A stretch of DNA of 64,000 bases. Origin: Rhodoferax sp. GW822-FHT02A01. GTDB taxonomy: Bacteria; Pseudomonadota; Gammaproteobacteria; Burkholderiales; Burkholderiaceae_C. Shown here piece by piece: positions 18,376 through 26,384 of the stretch. The stretch covers positions 2,728,001 to 2,792,000 of the forward strand of contig NZ_CP152376.1 in assembly GCF_038784515.1 (NCBI RefSeq), read 5' to 3'. Within the stretch, counting starts at the first letter, position 1; each line of letters opens with the position of its first letter. The translations under genes were made by a program, and so were the position numbers. A model generated the notes under the pieces. The model saw nothing but the letters and a program-made list of their open reading frames with translations. It searched no databases and was not told the DNA's origin.

Positions 18376-19078
18376 GTTCCAGCGCGTGCAGGTAGACCGC
18401 CGGGTTGGCCGACAGGCCGGCATGGACATGCCGCGTCACGTCATCGGCCAGTACCTCGCTGGCACCTGCCTCGAGCGCATCCAGCGCGGTGCGCACCACT
18501 GCTTCGGGGGAGACTTTGGGTACATCGAAGCCATGCGTCAGATCGGTATCGATAAAGCCGACGTGCAGGCCCAGCACCTGGGTTTTCTGCGCACTGAGCT
18601 CAATGCGCGTGCCGTTGGTCATGGCCCAGGCAGCCGACTTGCTCATGGCATAGACGCCCAGCAAAGGCCCGTTGATCCAGCTGGCAATGGACAGCACATT
18701 GAGAATGCCTCCGCCCCCATTGGCCCCCAGAATGGGCGCAAAAGCCTGGGTCAGCCGGATAGGGCCGAACACATTGGTATCAAAGTGGCGCTGTGCGGAG
18801 GCAATGCTGTCCGGTGCCAACACGCTGCCGGTGGCGGCAATGCCGGCGTTGTTGATCAGGAGCGTGACATCCGGGAAATTTTTCGCGGCAGCAGCCACAT
18901 CTTCAGGATTGGTCACGTCCAGCTTCACCGGAATCACGCCGGGCAGCGTCACCGTGGATGGATCGCGCGCAGCGGCATACACCTTGCGCGCACCGCGCGC
19001 CAGCGCCTCCCGTGCAAATGCCAGGCCCAGGCCGCGGTTGGCACCGGTAATCAGAATGGTTGCGTCAGCTACTTTCAT
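18371..19078 (-). CDS. SDR family oxidoreductase
   Basis: This 235-residue short-chain dehydrogenase has cofactor motif TGANRGLG (about residue 11), NNAG, catalytic serine in LNVLSIASW and YAMSK (Tyr/Lys pair). The substrate is not recognisable. AAGGAG precedes the ATG at a normal distance. A perfect 18-bp palindrome (19106-19123), identical in core to the one upstream of the TetR gene, lies 28 bases upstream. The gene is therefore very probably repressed by the TetR protein encoded next to it. Redox-type SDR/TetR pairs often respond to small electrophiles, but nothing here defines the inducer. Confidence 0.85.
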   Translation of the reverse strand: MKVADATILITGANRGLGLAFAREALARGARKVYAAARDPSTVTLPGVIPVKLDVTNPEDVAAAAKNFPDVTLLINNAGIAATGSVLAPDSIASAQRHFDTNVFGPIRLTQAFAPILGANGGGGILNVLSIASWINGPLLGVYAMSKSAAWAMTNGTRIELSAQKTQVLGLHVGFIDTDLTHGFDVPKVSPEAVVRTALDALEAGASEVLADDVTRHVHAGLSANPAVYLHALER

Positions 19079-19105
19079 GGGAACTCCTTGGATGGTGGGT
19101 TGAAT

Positions 19106-19123
19106 ATATGATGATCATCATAT
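19106..19123. promoter_or_regulatory. TetR operator copy 1 (upstream of SDR gene)
   Basis: The perfect palindrome ATATGATGATCATCATAT is located in the gap between the TetR gene stop (19165) and the SDR start (19078). The same 18 bases occur upstream of the TetR gene, which identifies them as the operator of that regulator. Confidence 0.82.
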
Positions 19124-19164
19124 TTTTGGACAAAGAAACGGCAAAACGAATGGAGAGGATTTGT

Positions 19165-19746
19165 TCAGTCGGAGGCGTACTGCGCCAGCAGCGCATTGCG
19201 CGCAGCGGCCAGCATGGCCTTGCCCTGCGCATTGGAGCCCAGGGTGCGTGCCAATTGCAGGCTGCCCACCAGGCTGCCGGCAATGGCCATGGCCTGATCG
19301 GCAGTGCCGCCCGGGGGAAGGGCGTGTGACACCAGATTGACCAGGCTGCGTACGCGCTCGGACGCGGCTTGCTGCAGCTCTGGCGACTGCCGGGGCATTT
19401 CGGAACTCAACGCCGCCACGACACAGCCGCCTTCGACATCCCGCAAATGGGCTTCCGAGAGATAGTCTTCAATTAGCGCACGCAAGGTGCTCTTGCCGCC
19501 AGCCTGTTTGCGTGCGATGCGCCGCATCGTGCCGTCGGCGTTGTCCCGTCCGGCACGCGCAATGGCTTCGGCCAGCAAGGCGTCACGCGAAGGGAAGTGG
19601 GCGTAAAACCCGCCATGGGTCAGACCAGCCTGCTTCATCACGTCAGCCACGCCCACGCCGCTGTACCCATTGCGGCGCAGTGCCAAGGACGCAACTTCAA
19701 GAATGCGTTCATGGGTGGCTTCGCGGCGACTGGGTTTGATTTGCAT
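19165..19746 (-). CDS. TetR/AcrR family transcriptional regulator
   Basis: This 193-residue repressor has an N-terminal helix-turn-helix: RILEVASLALRRNGYSGVGVADVMKQAGLTHGGFYAHFPSRDALL contains the usual recognition helix around residues 36-50. The C-terminal ligand domain includes EGGCVVAALSSEMPR, common in the subgroup that regulates neighbouring oxidoreductase genes. Two near-identical palindromes, one upstream of its own start (19760-19785) and one upstream of the SDR gene (19106-19123), point to autoregulation plus control of the SDR gene. Confidence 0.88.
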   Translation of the reverse strand: MQIKPSRREATHERILEVASLALRRNGYSGVGVADVMKQAGLTHGGFYAHFPSRDALLAEAIARAGRDNADGTMRRIARKQAGGKSTLRALIEDYLSEAHLRDVEGGCVVAALSSEMPRQSPELQQAASERVRSLVNLVSHALPPGGTADQAMAIAGSLVGSLQLARTLGSNAQGKAMLAAARNALLAQYASD

Positions 19747-19759
19747 GGCCGCAATGTAT

Positions 19760-19785
19760 CAAAATATGATGATCATCATATTTTG
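19760..19785. promoter_or_regulatory. TetR operator copy 2 (upstream of TetR gene)
   Basis: This perfect 26-bp palindrome has the same core (ATATGATGATCATCATAT at 19764-19781) as copy 1 and extends four more bases on each side. It lies 14-39 bases upstream of the TetR start codon, where bound repressor would block transcription of its own gene. Confidence 0.82.
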
Positions 19786-19823
19786 CGCCCGAATAAACCA
19801 CGGACGGTGTGGGGAAATACGCC

Positions 19824-20207
19824 TTAAGCCGATTCCTGTGCGCACCATTGCGCCAGCATGAGCCGTGCAGTGGACAGGTTGGTGGCGCAGGGCACATCGT
19901 GTACGTCACTTGCGCGTACCAGTGCATTGATATCGGGCTCGTGCGGCTGTGGCGTCATGGGGTCGCGCAGAAAGATGATGCCGTCAAGCCCGCCTATCGC
20001 CAGGCGCGCGCCGATCTGCAAGTCGCCTCCCATGGGGCCGCTGAGCATGCGCTCCACACGGAGTCCAACTTCGTTGGCCAACCTGCCGCCCGTGGTTCCC
20101 GTGGCGCACAGTTCGCAACGGCTGAGGAACGGAGCGAATTCTCTGGCCAGTTCAACCATGGTGTTTTTCTTGTTGTCGTGGGCGATCAGGGCGATACGAA
20201 GTGGCAT
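19824..20207 (-). CDS. mgsA: Methylglyoxal synthase MgsA
   Basis: This 127-residue protein begins [17 protein letters not shown], with the conserved HDNKK. It carries CATGTTGG for phosphate binding, [12 protein letters not shown] with the catalytic aspartate (about residue 62), and [15 protein letters not shown]. It converts dihydroxyacetone phosphate to methylglyoxal and phosphate, a relief valve when sugar phosphates build up. It is shorter than the E. coli enzyme (152 residues) but complete in its motifs. It stands 117 bases downstream of the OsmC gene with its own promoter candidate. The nearby detoxification genes suit a cell that makes this electrophile. Confidence 0.92.
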   Translation of the reverse strand: MPLRIALIAHDNKKNTMVELAREFAPFLSRCELCATGTTGGRLANEVGLRVERMLSGPMGGDLQIGARLAIGGLDGIIFLRDPMTPQPHEPDINALVRASDVHDVPCATNLSTARLMLAQWCAQESA

Positions 20208-20237
20208 AGGGGGTGGGGCAGTGAAGGAACTGCACCC

Positions 20238-20266
20238 AATATAGTTCGCAGCGGGTTACATGCAAA
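20238..20266 (-). promoter_or_regulatory. Candidate sigma-70 promoter of mgsA
   Basis: Read on the minus strand, TTTGCA (20261-20266) and TATATT (20238-20243) are separated by 17 bases, about 31 bases upstream of the mgsA start codon. The -10 has five of six consensus bases. Confidence 0.5.
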
Positions 20267-20324
20267 GAACTTTCGTAGCTCAGATCCACAGCGTTCGCAC
20301 ATGCTGCAGGCCAACCGCGTCCAT

Positions 20325-20726
20325 TCAAGACAATTCTGACTGGATGCGGATATCGCCGCTGAGCAGCTTGTGGATGGGGCACTTGTTGGCGATCTCCAGT
20401 AGCCGCTGCCGCTCTGCCTCAGTGATATCGCCATCGATGTGGATACGGCGTTGCATCTGGTAGAAGGGCTGGCCTTGTTCGTCCTTGCCTTCCACACGGT
20501 CCACCGTGACGCGCAGATCGGTCACCGCCATCTGACGGCGGCGGATGTAGACCTCCAGCGTCAGGGTGGTGCAGGCCGCCAGTGCCGAATCCAAAAGATC
20601 GTGCGGGTCCGGCGCACGATCATCGGAGCCGGTGGCCTTGTCGACGTCCGCATTCCACACGTGGCGGCCGTTGCTCAGGGTGGTGAGTGCGCCGTTGGCA
20701 CGGTGCAGTCGGGCTTCAATGGTCAT
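20325..20726 (-). CDS. OsmC family peroxide/stress protein
   Basis: This 133-residue OsmC-like protein has the two conserved cysteines: AACTTLTLEVY (about residue 52) and NKCPIHKLLSG (about residue 115). Such proteins are small thiol peroxidases for organic hydroperoxides or related electrophile-handling enzymes. The VDKATGSDDRAPDPHDLLDSALA segment is typical of the YhfA-like rather than the Ohr branch. It is the last gene of an apparent operon (DoxX, glutathionyl-hydroquinone reductase, pirin, OsmC) and starts 30 bases after the pirin gene. Confidence 0.87.
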   Translation of the reverse strand: MTIEARLHRANGALTTLSNGRHVWNADVDKATGSDDRAPDPHDLLDSALAACTTLTLEVYIRRRQMAVTDLRVTVDRVEGKDEQGQPFYQMQRRIHIDGDITEAERQRLLEIANKCPIHKLLSGDIRIQSELS

Positions 20727-20756
20727 GTCCGTTCTTCTTTCAAAAGTGGTTCCGCT

Positions 20757-21641
20757 TCAGGCAGTCTCTCCAAGCTTTCCGTCGCGGAAGTCGCTCAGCG
20801 CCTGGTAGATCTCCTGCTGCGAGTTCATCACAAACGGACCATATTGCACGATGGACTCCTTCAAGGGCTTGCCAGCAATCAGGATCAGTTTGGCATCTGC
20901 ACTGGCCTTGATCACCACGCCATCCGCCTGTGCCGTGTTGGCCAATATGGCCATGCGTTGCACGGGTACGGTGGTGTCACCGATGCTGACCTCCCCGCGA
21001 TACACATAGATGAAGGCATTGTGATCGGCCGGCAGTGGCTGCTCAAACTGGCTGCCCTGGGGCATATGCAGGTCCAGGTACAGCGGCTGGGTGATGTCGC
21101 GTGTGACCGCGCCCTGCACGCCATGGCTGTGGCCGGCGATCACGGTGGCAGCCACGCCGTCATCGGTCACCAGCTTGGGCAGGTTGGCATCCTGGAAGTC
21201 GCGGTACCAAGGTGTGTTCATCTTCTCGCTGCTGTGCAGATTGAGCCAGAGCTGAAAGCCCTCCATCACGCCTTCTTCCTGCTGCGGAATCTCCGAGTGG
21301 ATCACGCCCTTGCCGGCTGTCATCCACTGCACGCCACCGTTCTGCAGCAAGCCTTCGTGTCCGGCGCTGTCACGGTGCAGCATGCGCCCGGCAATCATGT
21401 AGGTCACCGTCTCGAAGCCGCGGTGCGGGTGGTCAGGGAAGCCTGCAATGTAATCGTCGGCCTTGTCGCTGCCAAAGGCGTCCAGCATCAGAAACGGGTC
21501 CAGACGGTGCTGCAGGTTTTGCGTGAGCACGCGGGTCAGCTTGACGCCTGCGCCGTCCGATGTGGCCTGGCCGGCGACCATTCGCTCGACCGTGCGCGAT
21601 TGGGTAACTGGGGTTGTTGAGGTGGATGCTGCGGTGTTCAT
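20757..21641 (-). CDS. Pirin family protein (YhaK/quercetinase-like)
   Basis: This 294-residue bicupin has the pirin metal-binding pattern in the N-terminal cupin: FPDHPHRGFETVTYM supplies two histidines near residues 58-60, and MTAGKGVIHSE supplies His and Glu near 102-104. Bacterial pirins such as YhaK/YhhW act as redox-sensitive proteins or quercetin dioxygenases. The ATG at 21641 has AAAGG upstream; a TTG at 21659 is in frame. Co-transcription with a hydroquinone reductase and OsmC suggests a role in quinone or electrophile stress. Confidence 0.88.
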   Translation of the reverse strand: MNTAASTSTTPVTQSRTVERMVAGQATSDGAGVKLTRVLTQNLQHRLDPFLMLDAFGSDKADDYIAGFPDHPHRGFETVTYMIAGRMLHRDSAGHEGLLQNGGVQWMTAGKGVIHSEIPQQEEGVMEGFQLWLNLHSSEKMNTPWYRDFQDANLPKLVTDDGVAATVIAGHSHGVQGAVTRDITQPLYLDLHMPQGSQFEQPLPADHNAFIYVYRGEVSIGDTTVPVQRMAILANTAQADGVVIKASADAKLILIAGKPLKESIVQYGPFVMNSQQEIYQALSDFRDGKLGETA

Positions 21642-21671
21642 ACGATGGCCTTTCTTCAATTGGTGAGCGGT

Positions 21672-22622
21672 TTAGATGCGGGCTGCTGTCAGTTGCTGAA
21701 ACACGTCAGGACCTTGCGGAACAATGCCGCTGGGATTGATGTGCTTGTGCGACGCGTAGTAGTGGTAGCGGATGTGATCCAGATTCACCGTGCCTGCCAC
21801 ACCGGGCAGCCGGTAGATGCGCGCCATGTAGCGGTGCAGCGCCGGGTATTGCGCAATCAGCTTGCGGTTGCATTTGAAGTGCGTGTGGTACACCGCATCA
21901 AAGCGGATCAGCGTCGGAAACAGGCGCACATCGGCCTCGGTCAACACATTGCCCACCAGATAGTCCTGGCGCGACAGGATGTCCTCGGCGCGGTCCAGCG
22001 CGGCGAACAGTTCGTTCACCGCACGTTCATGCGCCGACTGGCTGCGTGCAAAACCGCTGCGATAGACGCCGTTGTTGATGCTCGGGTAGGTCCAGGCGTT
22101 GACGGCATCGATCTCGCTGCGCAGGGCCTCTGGGTACAAATCGAGCCCGGCGTGCGTCGTAAATTCTTCGAACTCGGTATTGAGCATGCGGATGATTTCG
22201 GACGACTCGTTGTTGACGATGGTGCCCAGCCTCTTGTCCCACAACACCGGCACGGTGACGATGCCGTCATAACCGGGCTCAGCCTGGCGGTACACCTCTT
22301 GCAGGTAGCTCCTGCCTCCCACACGGTCACCGGTGGCGCCGGCAAAGTCGGTACCGAAGGACCAGCCACTGTCCGACAGAAACGGGTGGACCACGTCCAC
22401 ACTGATGGCGTTCTCCAGGCCCTTGAGGGCCCGCACGATCAACGTGCGGTGGGCCCAGGGGCAGGCCAGGGACACATACAGGTGGTAGCGGCCGCCTTCG
22501 GCTTGGTGCCGTCCCGCCTGGGCGGTGACGGCGCCATGGAATCCCGTGGGACGGCGCACAAAGGAGCCGTCATCTGCGATCTGTCGGGTCCAGGTGTTGC
22601 CGGTGGTTGCGGTGGATTCCAT
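21672..22622 (-). CDS. yqjG: Glutathionyl-hydroquinone reductase (YqjG/ECM4 family)
   Basis: This 316-residue glutathione transferase of the Xi class has the catalytic cysteine in YVSLACPWAHRTLIVRALKGL (about residue 53), with WSFGTDF and VPVLWDKRLGTIVNNESSEIIRML following. The C-terminal helical domain includes YRSGFARSQSAHERAV. These enzymes reduce glutathionyl-hydroquinones, freeing the hydroquinone. A strong AAGGAG lies upstream of the ATG. The gene is between DoxX and pirin genes, an association also found with yqjF/yqjG in enterobacteria. Confidence 0.9.
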   Translation of the reverse strand: MESTATTGNTWTRQIADDGSFVRRPTGFHGAVTAQAGRHQAEGGRYHLYVSLACPWAHRTLIVRALKGLENAISVDVVHPFLSDSGWSFGTDFAGATGDRVGGRSYLQEVYRQAEPGYDGIVTVPVLWDKRLGTIVNNESSEIIRMLNTEFEEFTTHAGLDLYPEALRSEIDAVNAWTYPSINNGVYRSGFARSQSAHERAVNELFAALDRAEDILSRQDYLVGNVLTEADVRLFPTLIRFDAVYHTHFKCNRKLIAQYPALHRYMARIYRLPGVAGTVNLDHIRYHYYASHKHINPSGIVPQGPDVFQQLTAARI

Positions 22623-22651
22623 GGTGTGTGCTCCTTGATTGGATTACTGGC

Positions 22652-23059
22652 CTATTGCTTGCGGGCGTCCAGGCTCCAGTCGCCAGCGCCATTGGCGGCC
22701 ACGGCTAGCAAACCGCCCACGACTGCAATGTTCTTGAAGAACAGCAGTTGTGTCACAAAGGCCTGGTCGGCGGGTACGGCCCAGAAGGCGTGGAAGAAGA
22801 AGCTGGCGACCAGGGTGAATACGGCCAGCACCAGGGCGGCTGCACGTGTGCCGAATCCGGCAAGCAATGCCAGGCTGCCGAGGATTTCCACCGTCAGGGC
22901 CAAAGCGGCACCCAGGGTAGGCAAGGGCAAGCCAACGGAGGCGATGTAGCCGACGGTGCCGCCAAAGCCGGTGAGCTTGCCGATGCCGGCGGGCAGGAAC
23001 AGGGCGGCCAGCAGAATGCGGGCACCCAGGTTGAGGCTGTTTTGCAGGGACTTGGACAT
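22652..23059 (-). CDS. DoxX family membrane protein (YqjF-like)
   Basis: This 135-residue four-helix membrane protein of the DoxX family contains GARILLAALFLPAGIGKLTGFGGTVGYI near the N-terminus and later hydrophobic helices, ending in DWSLDARKQ. DoxX proteins are small inner-membrane components of uncertain redox function; YqjF is induced by nitroaromatics and quinones in E. coli. It is the first gene of the stress operon and is divergent from the LysR gene at 23154. Confidence 0.85.
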   Translation of the reverse strand: MSKSLQNSLNLGARILLAALFLPAGIGKLTGFGGTVGYIASVGLPLPTLGAALALTVEILGSLALLAGFGTRAAALVLAVFTLVASFFFHAFWAVPADQAFVTQLLFFKNIAVVGGLLAVAANGAGDWSLDARKQ

Positions 23060-23144
23060 AGTGATTTCCTTTAAAAAGAGTGGTTGATGGGTGAACTGTA
23101 TTGTTGTTGAAACATTTGCAGAAGTCGGTTAAATGGGTAACATC

Positions 23145-23160
23145 GTTCCATTCATGGAAC
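23145..23160. promoter_or_regulatory. Inverted repeat overlapping the LysR start codon
   Basis: GTTCCAT (23145-23151), a two-base spacer and ATGGAAC (23154-23160) form a perfect inverted repeat. Its right half includes the ATG of the LysR gene. It may be an autorepression site or a translation-blocking hairpin. Confidence 0.5.
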
Positions 23161-24068
23161 AATTGAATCCCAACGATCTGTTGATCTACGCCCGTGTGGC
23201 CGATTCCGGAAGCTTCAGCAAGGCCGCCGAGCGGCTGGGCTTGCCCAAGTCCACGGTCTCGCGCCGCGTGTCCTTTCTGGAAGAGCAACTGGGCGAGCGG
23301 CTGATGGTGCGGTCCACCCGGCGCTCGTCGTTCACCGAGTTCGGTCTGCAGTTGCTCGAGCACGCCCGCCAGGTGGCCGCAGAAGTGGATGCCGTGGCCG
23401 CCTTGCGCGAGCATCGCCAGGTCCAGCCCACCGGACGCCTGCGCGTGTCCATGCCCAGCGAGGTGGCGGTGTACCTGCTGGAAGATATGTTGGCCGCCTT
23501 CTCGGCCATGCATCCGGGCGTTTCGCTGGAAATGGATTTGTCGCCGCGGCGCGTGGACTTGCTGGCCGAAGGGTTTGACATTGCCTTGCGCTTCGGTGTG
23601 CTGCAGGATGACGCCACGCTGGTGGCGCGCAAACTGGCCACGATGACCAATGGCCTGTATGCATCGCCTGCGTACCTGACCGAACATGGCACACCCCGCA
23701 CTCCGCAGGATCTGGAAAAGCACAGGGGCCTGCTGCTCCTCAAGCGCAACAACGAGCCCCTGATCTGGACGCTGCAGAAGGATGACCAGCGCTGGGAGGG
23801 CGCGCCGCCCAGCTCCTTTGCCGCCAACTCGCCCGACATGCTGGTGCGCATGGCCACCCGGGGCTCTGGCATCGTCGCGGTGCCGGACCGGTTTGCCCAG
23901 GCCTTGGTCAAGCGTGGGAAGCTGCGCCGCGTTCTGTCTGCGTGGTGTCTGCCATCCGACGCAGCCTGGGCGGTTTTTGTGGGGCGTCGCCTCATGCCGG
24001 CCAAGACCCGCGCCTTCATCGAGATGCTGCAGGCGGCCTTGGGCGATGGCACTGGCGAAAGCAATTGA
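23154..24068 (+). CDS. LysR-family regulator divergent from the DoxX/YqjG/pirin operon
   Basis: This 304-residue LysR-type regulator begins MEQLNPNDLLIYARVADSG. The helix-turn-helix spans about residues 9-66 (SFSKAAERLGLPKSTVSRRVSFLEEQL) and the effector domain starts near GRLRVSMPSEV. The ATG at 23154 fits the family start better than ATG 23133. It is transcribed away from the DoxX, hydroquinone reductase, pirin and OsmC genes and is the likely activator of that operon. E. coli YhaJ, also a LysR protein next to a pirin gene, controls yqjF, which is a functional analogy and not proof of orthology. Confidence 0.87.
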   Translation: MEQLNPNDLLIYARVADSGSFSKAAERLGLPKSTVSRRVSFLEEQLGERLMVRSTRRSSFTEFGLQLLEHARQVAAEVDAVAALREHRQVQPTGRLRVSMPSEVAVYLLEDMLAAFSAMHPGVSLEMDLSPRRVDLLAEGFDIALRFGVLQDDATLVARKLATMTNGLYASPAYLTEHGTPRTPQDLEKHRGLLLLKRNNEPLIWTLQKDDQRWEGAPPSSFAANSPDMLVRMATRGSGIVAVPDRFAQALVKRGKLRRVLSAWCLPSDAAWAVFVGRRLMPAKTRAFIEMLQAALGDGTGESN

Positions 24069-24261
24069 GCCGCGCGCGTGCAGGTCTTGTACGGGACAAG
24101 CACCTACCCTTTGGCAAACCAAGGCACGCTAGAATGCGGGCTCGCCTCTTGCGACCCATTGCAGATGGTGGCTGTTCTGGGTTCTTCTATTTTCCGATTG
24201 CCTGGCCGGCTCTTGTGCGAGATGCCGGGCAGTTTTCGCCACTGACTTAGCTGGAACATAC

Positions 24262-25416
24262 ATGCGTTATCTACCCCAATCCCTCGCTCTCGTTGGTTCC
24301 CTTGTAGCTGCCGGACTGGTTCAGGCTGCAGACATCAAGTTCGGTGTGGCCGAAGCCCTCTCCGGTGGCGCAGCGCAATACGGTGTTGCCATCCGCAACG
24401 GCTTCCAGCTCGCAGCGGATGAAATCAATGCCAAGGGTGGCGTCAATGGCGACAAGATCCAGCTCGTCATCGAAGACGAACAGGGCAAGAAGGAAGAAGC
24501 CATCAACGTGGTCAAGAAGCTGGTGTTCCAGGACAAGGTGCTGATGGTCTTCGGCCCCACACTGTCCAACTCCATGTTCGCGGGCGGCCCGGTGGCCAAC
24601 GCTGCCAAGACCCCCATCTTCGGCACCTCGGTGACTGCCAACGGCATCACCGACATTGGCCCCTACGTGTTCCGCAATTCCGTGATGGAGTCCGACGTGC
24701 TGCCCGTCACCGTGGCAACCGCACAGAAGTTCTACAACCTCAAGAAGGTCGCCGTGATTTACGGCAATGACGATGCCTTCACCAAGAGCGGCTACGACGT
24801 GTTCAAGGGTGTGCTGGCCGAGCGCAACCTGCCTGTCACCACCACCGAGACCTATGTCAAGGGCGACGTGGACTTCAAGGCCCAGCTCACCAAGATCGCA
24901 GCTTCCGCGCCCGACGCCGTGGTCTGCTCCTGCCTGGCCGAAGAAGCTGCCAACATCATGATCCAGGCCCGCGGTCTGGGCATCAAGGCGCCTTTCATCG
25001 GCGGCAACGGATTCAACTCGCCCAAGCTGTTTGAAATCTCCCGCCTGGCTGGCGAAGGCACCTTTGTTGGAAGCCCCTGGTCCAACACCAACCCGGCTCC
25101 GGTGAACAAGGCCTTTGTGGCCGCCTACAACAAGAAGTACAACGCCGAGCCCAACCAGTTCGCGGCCCAGGCCTACGATGCGCTGAACATTGCCGCAGCT
25201 GCGCTCAAGGACGTCAAGTTGACGGGTGATCTGGCCGCGGACCGCGAAGCACTCAAGAACGCATTGCCCAAGACCACCATCAACGGCGCTACCGGTCCGT
25301 TCAAGTTCCGTCCTGCCAAGACCAAGGATGGCAAGCCGGGCGGCTGGGATGCCGACCAGAAGCCCTTCATCTATGTGGTGCGCAGCGGCAAGTTCACCTT
25401 GTTTGAAGGCAAATAA
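24262..25416 (+). CDS. livJ: Branched-chain amino acid ABC transporter binding protein
   Basis: This 384-residue periplasmic binding protein has an N-terminal signal peptide (LALVGSLVAAGLVQAADIKFG) and the two-lobed LivJ fold: GVAEALSGGAAQYG, FQLAADEINAKGGVNG, VKKLVFQDKVLMVFGPTLSN and NDDAFTKSGYDVFKG. It is followed by livH, livM, livG and livF in order, giving a complete transporter. Substrate could be branched-chain amino acids, or amides or aromatic acids as in many Burkholderiales paralogues. A GC-rich hairpin at 25466-25484 separates it from livH. Confidence 0.88.
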   Translation: MRYLPQSLALVGSLVAAGLVQAADIKFGVAEALSGGAAQYGVAIRNGFQLAADEINAKGGVNGDKIQLVIEDEQGKKEEAINVVKKLVFQDKVLMVFGPTLSNSMFAGGPVANAAKTPIFGTSVTANGITDIGPYVFRNSVMESDVLPVTVATAQKFYNLKKVAVIYGNDDAFTKSGYDVFKGVLAERNLPVTTTETYVKGDVDFKAQLTKIAASAPDAVVCSCLAEEAANIMIQARGLGIKAPFIGGNGFNSPKLFEISRLAGEGTFVGSPWSNTNPAPVNKAFVAAYNKKYNAEPNQFAAQAYDALNIAAAALKDVKLTGDLAADREALKNALPKTTINGATGPFKFRPAKTKDGKPGGWDADQKPFIYVVRSGKFTLFEGK

Positions 25417-25465
25417 GACGGGCTTTGTCTGTCCAAAGGTGAGGCATTTGGCCTTGCTGCTCCAG

Positions 25466-25484
25466 GGGGCCCTTACCGGGCCCC
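25466..25484 (+). terminator. Hairpin between livJ and livH
   Basis: A seven-pair stem, GGGGCCC (25466-25472) with GGGCCCC (25478-25484), has a TTACC loop. No T run follows, so it may stabilise the livJ message or cause partial termination more than full termination. Confidence 0.45.
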
Positions 25485-25502
25485 ATTGACTTTCAAATCC
25501 CC

Positions 25503-26384
25503 ATGCTAGAACAACAACTTCTGAACGCACTCACGCTAGGCAGCGTGTACGCCCTGTTCGCCCTGGGCTTCACGCTGGTTTTTGGTGTGCTGGCTGTCAT
25601 CAACCTGTCGCACGGCGCACTGTTCATGGTGGGCAGCTATGTGGCGCTGGGCCTGGTTACCCGGTTTCAGTTGCCGCTCTGGCTGGCCATGCTGGGGGCC
25701 ATGCTGGTCAGCGGCATCATCGGCATGCTGGTGGACGTGCTGATCCTCAAGCCCTTGCGCATGCGCAATGCGCCCCACCTGATCCCCATGATTGCCACCA
25801 TCGGTGTGAGCATCATGCTCACCACCACGGCACAGGGTCTGTTTGGAGCTGAAGCCCTGCGCTTTCCGGAAGAGACGCTGCCCGCTGGCGAGTTCGTCGT
25901 CGGCAATGTGCATGTGCGTGCGCTGGAAGTCGGCATTGTGCTGATCGCCTTCGTGCTCATGGCGGTGATGTTCTCCATCCTCAAGCGTACCCAGCTGGGC
26001 CGTGCGCTGCGGGCTATTTCCGAGTCACCCAAGGCGGCCTGGCTGCTGGGCATTCCGGTGGAGACGCTGTTTCACACGACTTCGTTTGTGGCGGCTGCGC
26101 TGGGCGGTATTGCCGGTGTGCTGATCGGTCTGGACTTCAATGCCATCACGCCGCAGATGGGCCAGCCCATGCTGCACAAGGGCATTGCGGTCATCATCCT
26201 GGGCGGCATGGGCGATATCCGTGGCGCGCTCATAGGCGGCCTGTTCCTTGGTTTTGCCGAGGTGATCAGCAAGGCCTACCTGTCAAGCCAGATGGGTGAC
26301 GCGGTGGCCTTCGGCCTGCTGTTCCTGATCCTGCTGGTACGGCCCTCGGGGCTGTTCGGGCGTCAGCTGGAGAGGAAGGCATGA
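25503..26384 (+). CDS. livH: Branched-chain amino acid ABC transporter permease LivH
   Basis: This 293-residue inner-membrane permease has multiple hydrophobic helices. Family segments include LLNALTLGSVYALFALGFTLVFG at the N-terminus, INLSHGALFMVG and GRALRAISESPKAAWLLGI, the cytoplasmic loop that contacts the ATPases. It pairs with LivM to form the channel. The stop overlaps the livM start (ATGA). Confidence 0.92.
   Translation: MLEQQLLNALTLGSVYALFALGFTLVFGVLAVINLSHGALFMVGSYVALGLVTRFQLPLWLAMLGAMLVSGIIGMLVDVLILKPLRMRNAPHLIPMIATIGVSIMLTTTAQGLFGAEALRFPEETLPAGEFVVGNVHVRALEVGIVLIAFVLMAVMFSILKRTQLGRALRAISESPKAAWLLGIPVETLFHTTSFVAAALGGIAGVLIGLDFNAITPQMGQPMLHKGIAVIILGGMGDIRGALIGGLFLGFAEVISKAYLSSQMGDAVAFGLLFLILLVRPSGLFGRQLERKA

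Noticed and set aside
24108..24136. Short imperfect hairpin and TAGAAT upstream of livJ
   Set aside because: The -10 match is good but a -35 at proper spacing is missing, and the hairpin is short with a mismatch.
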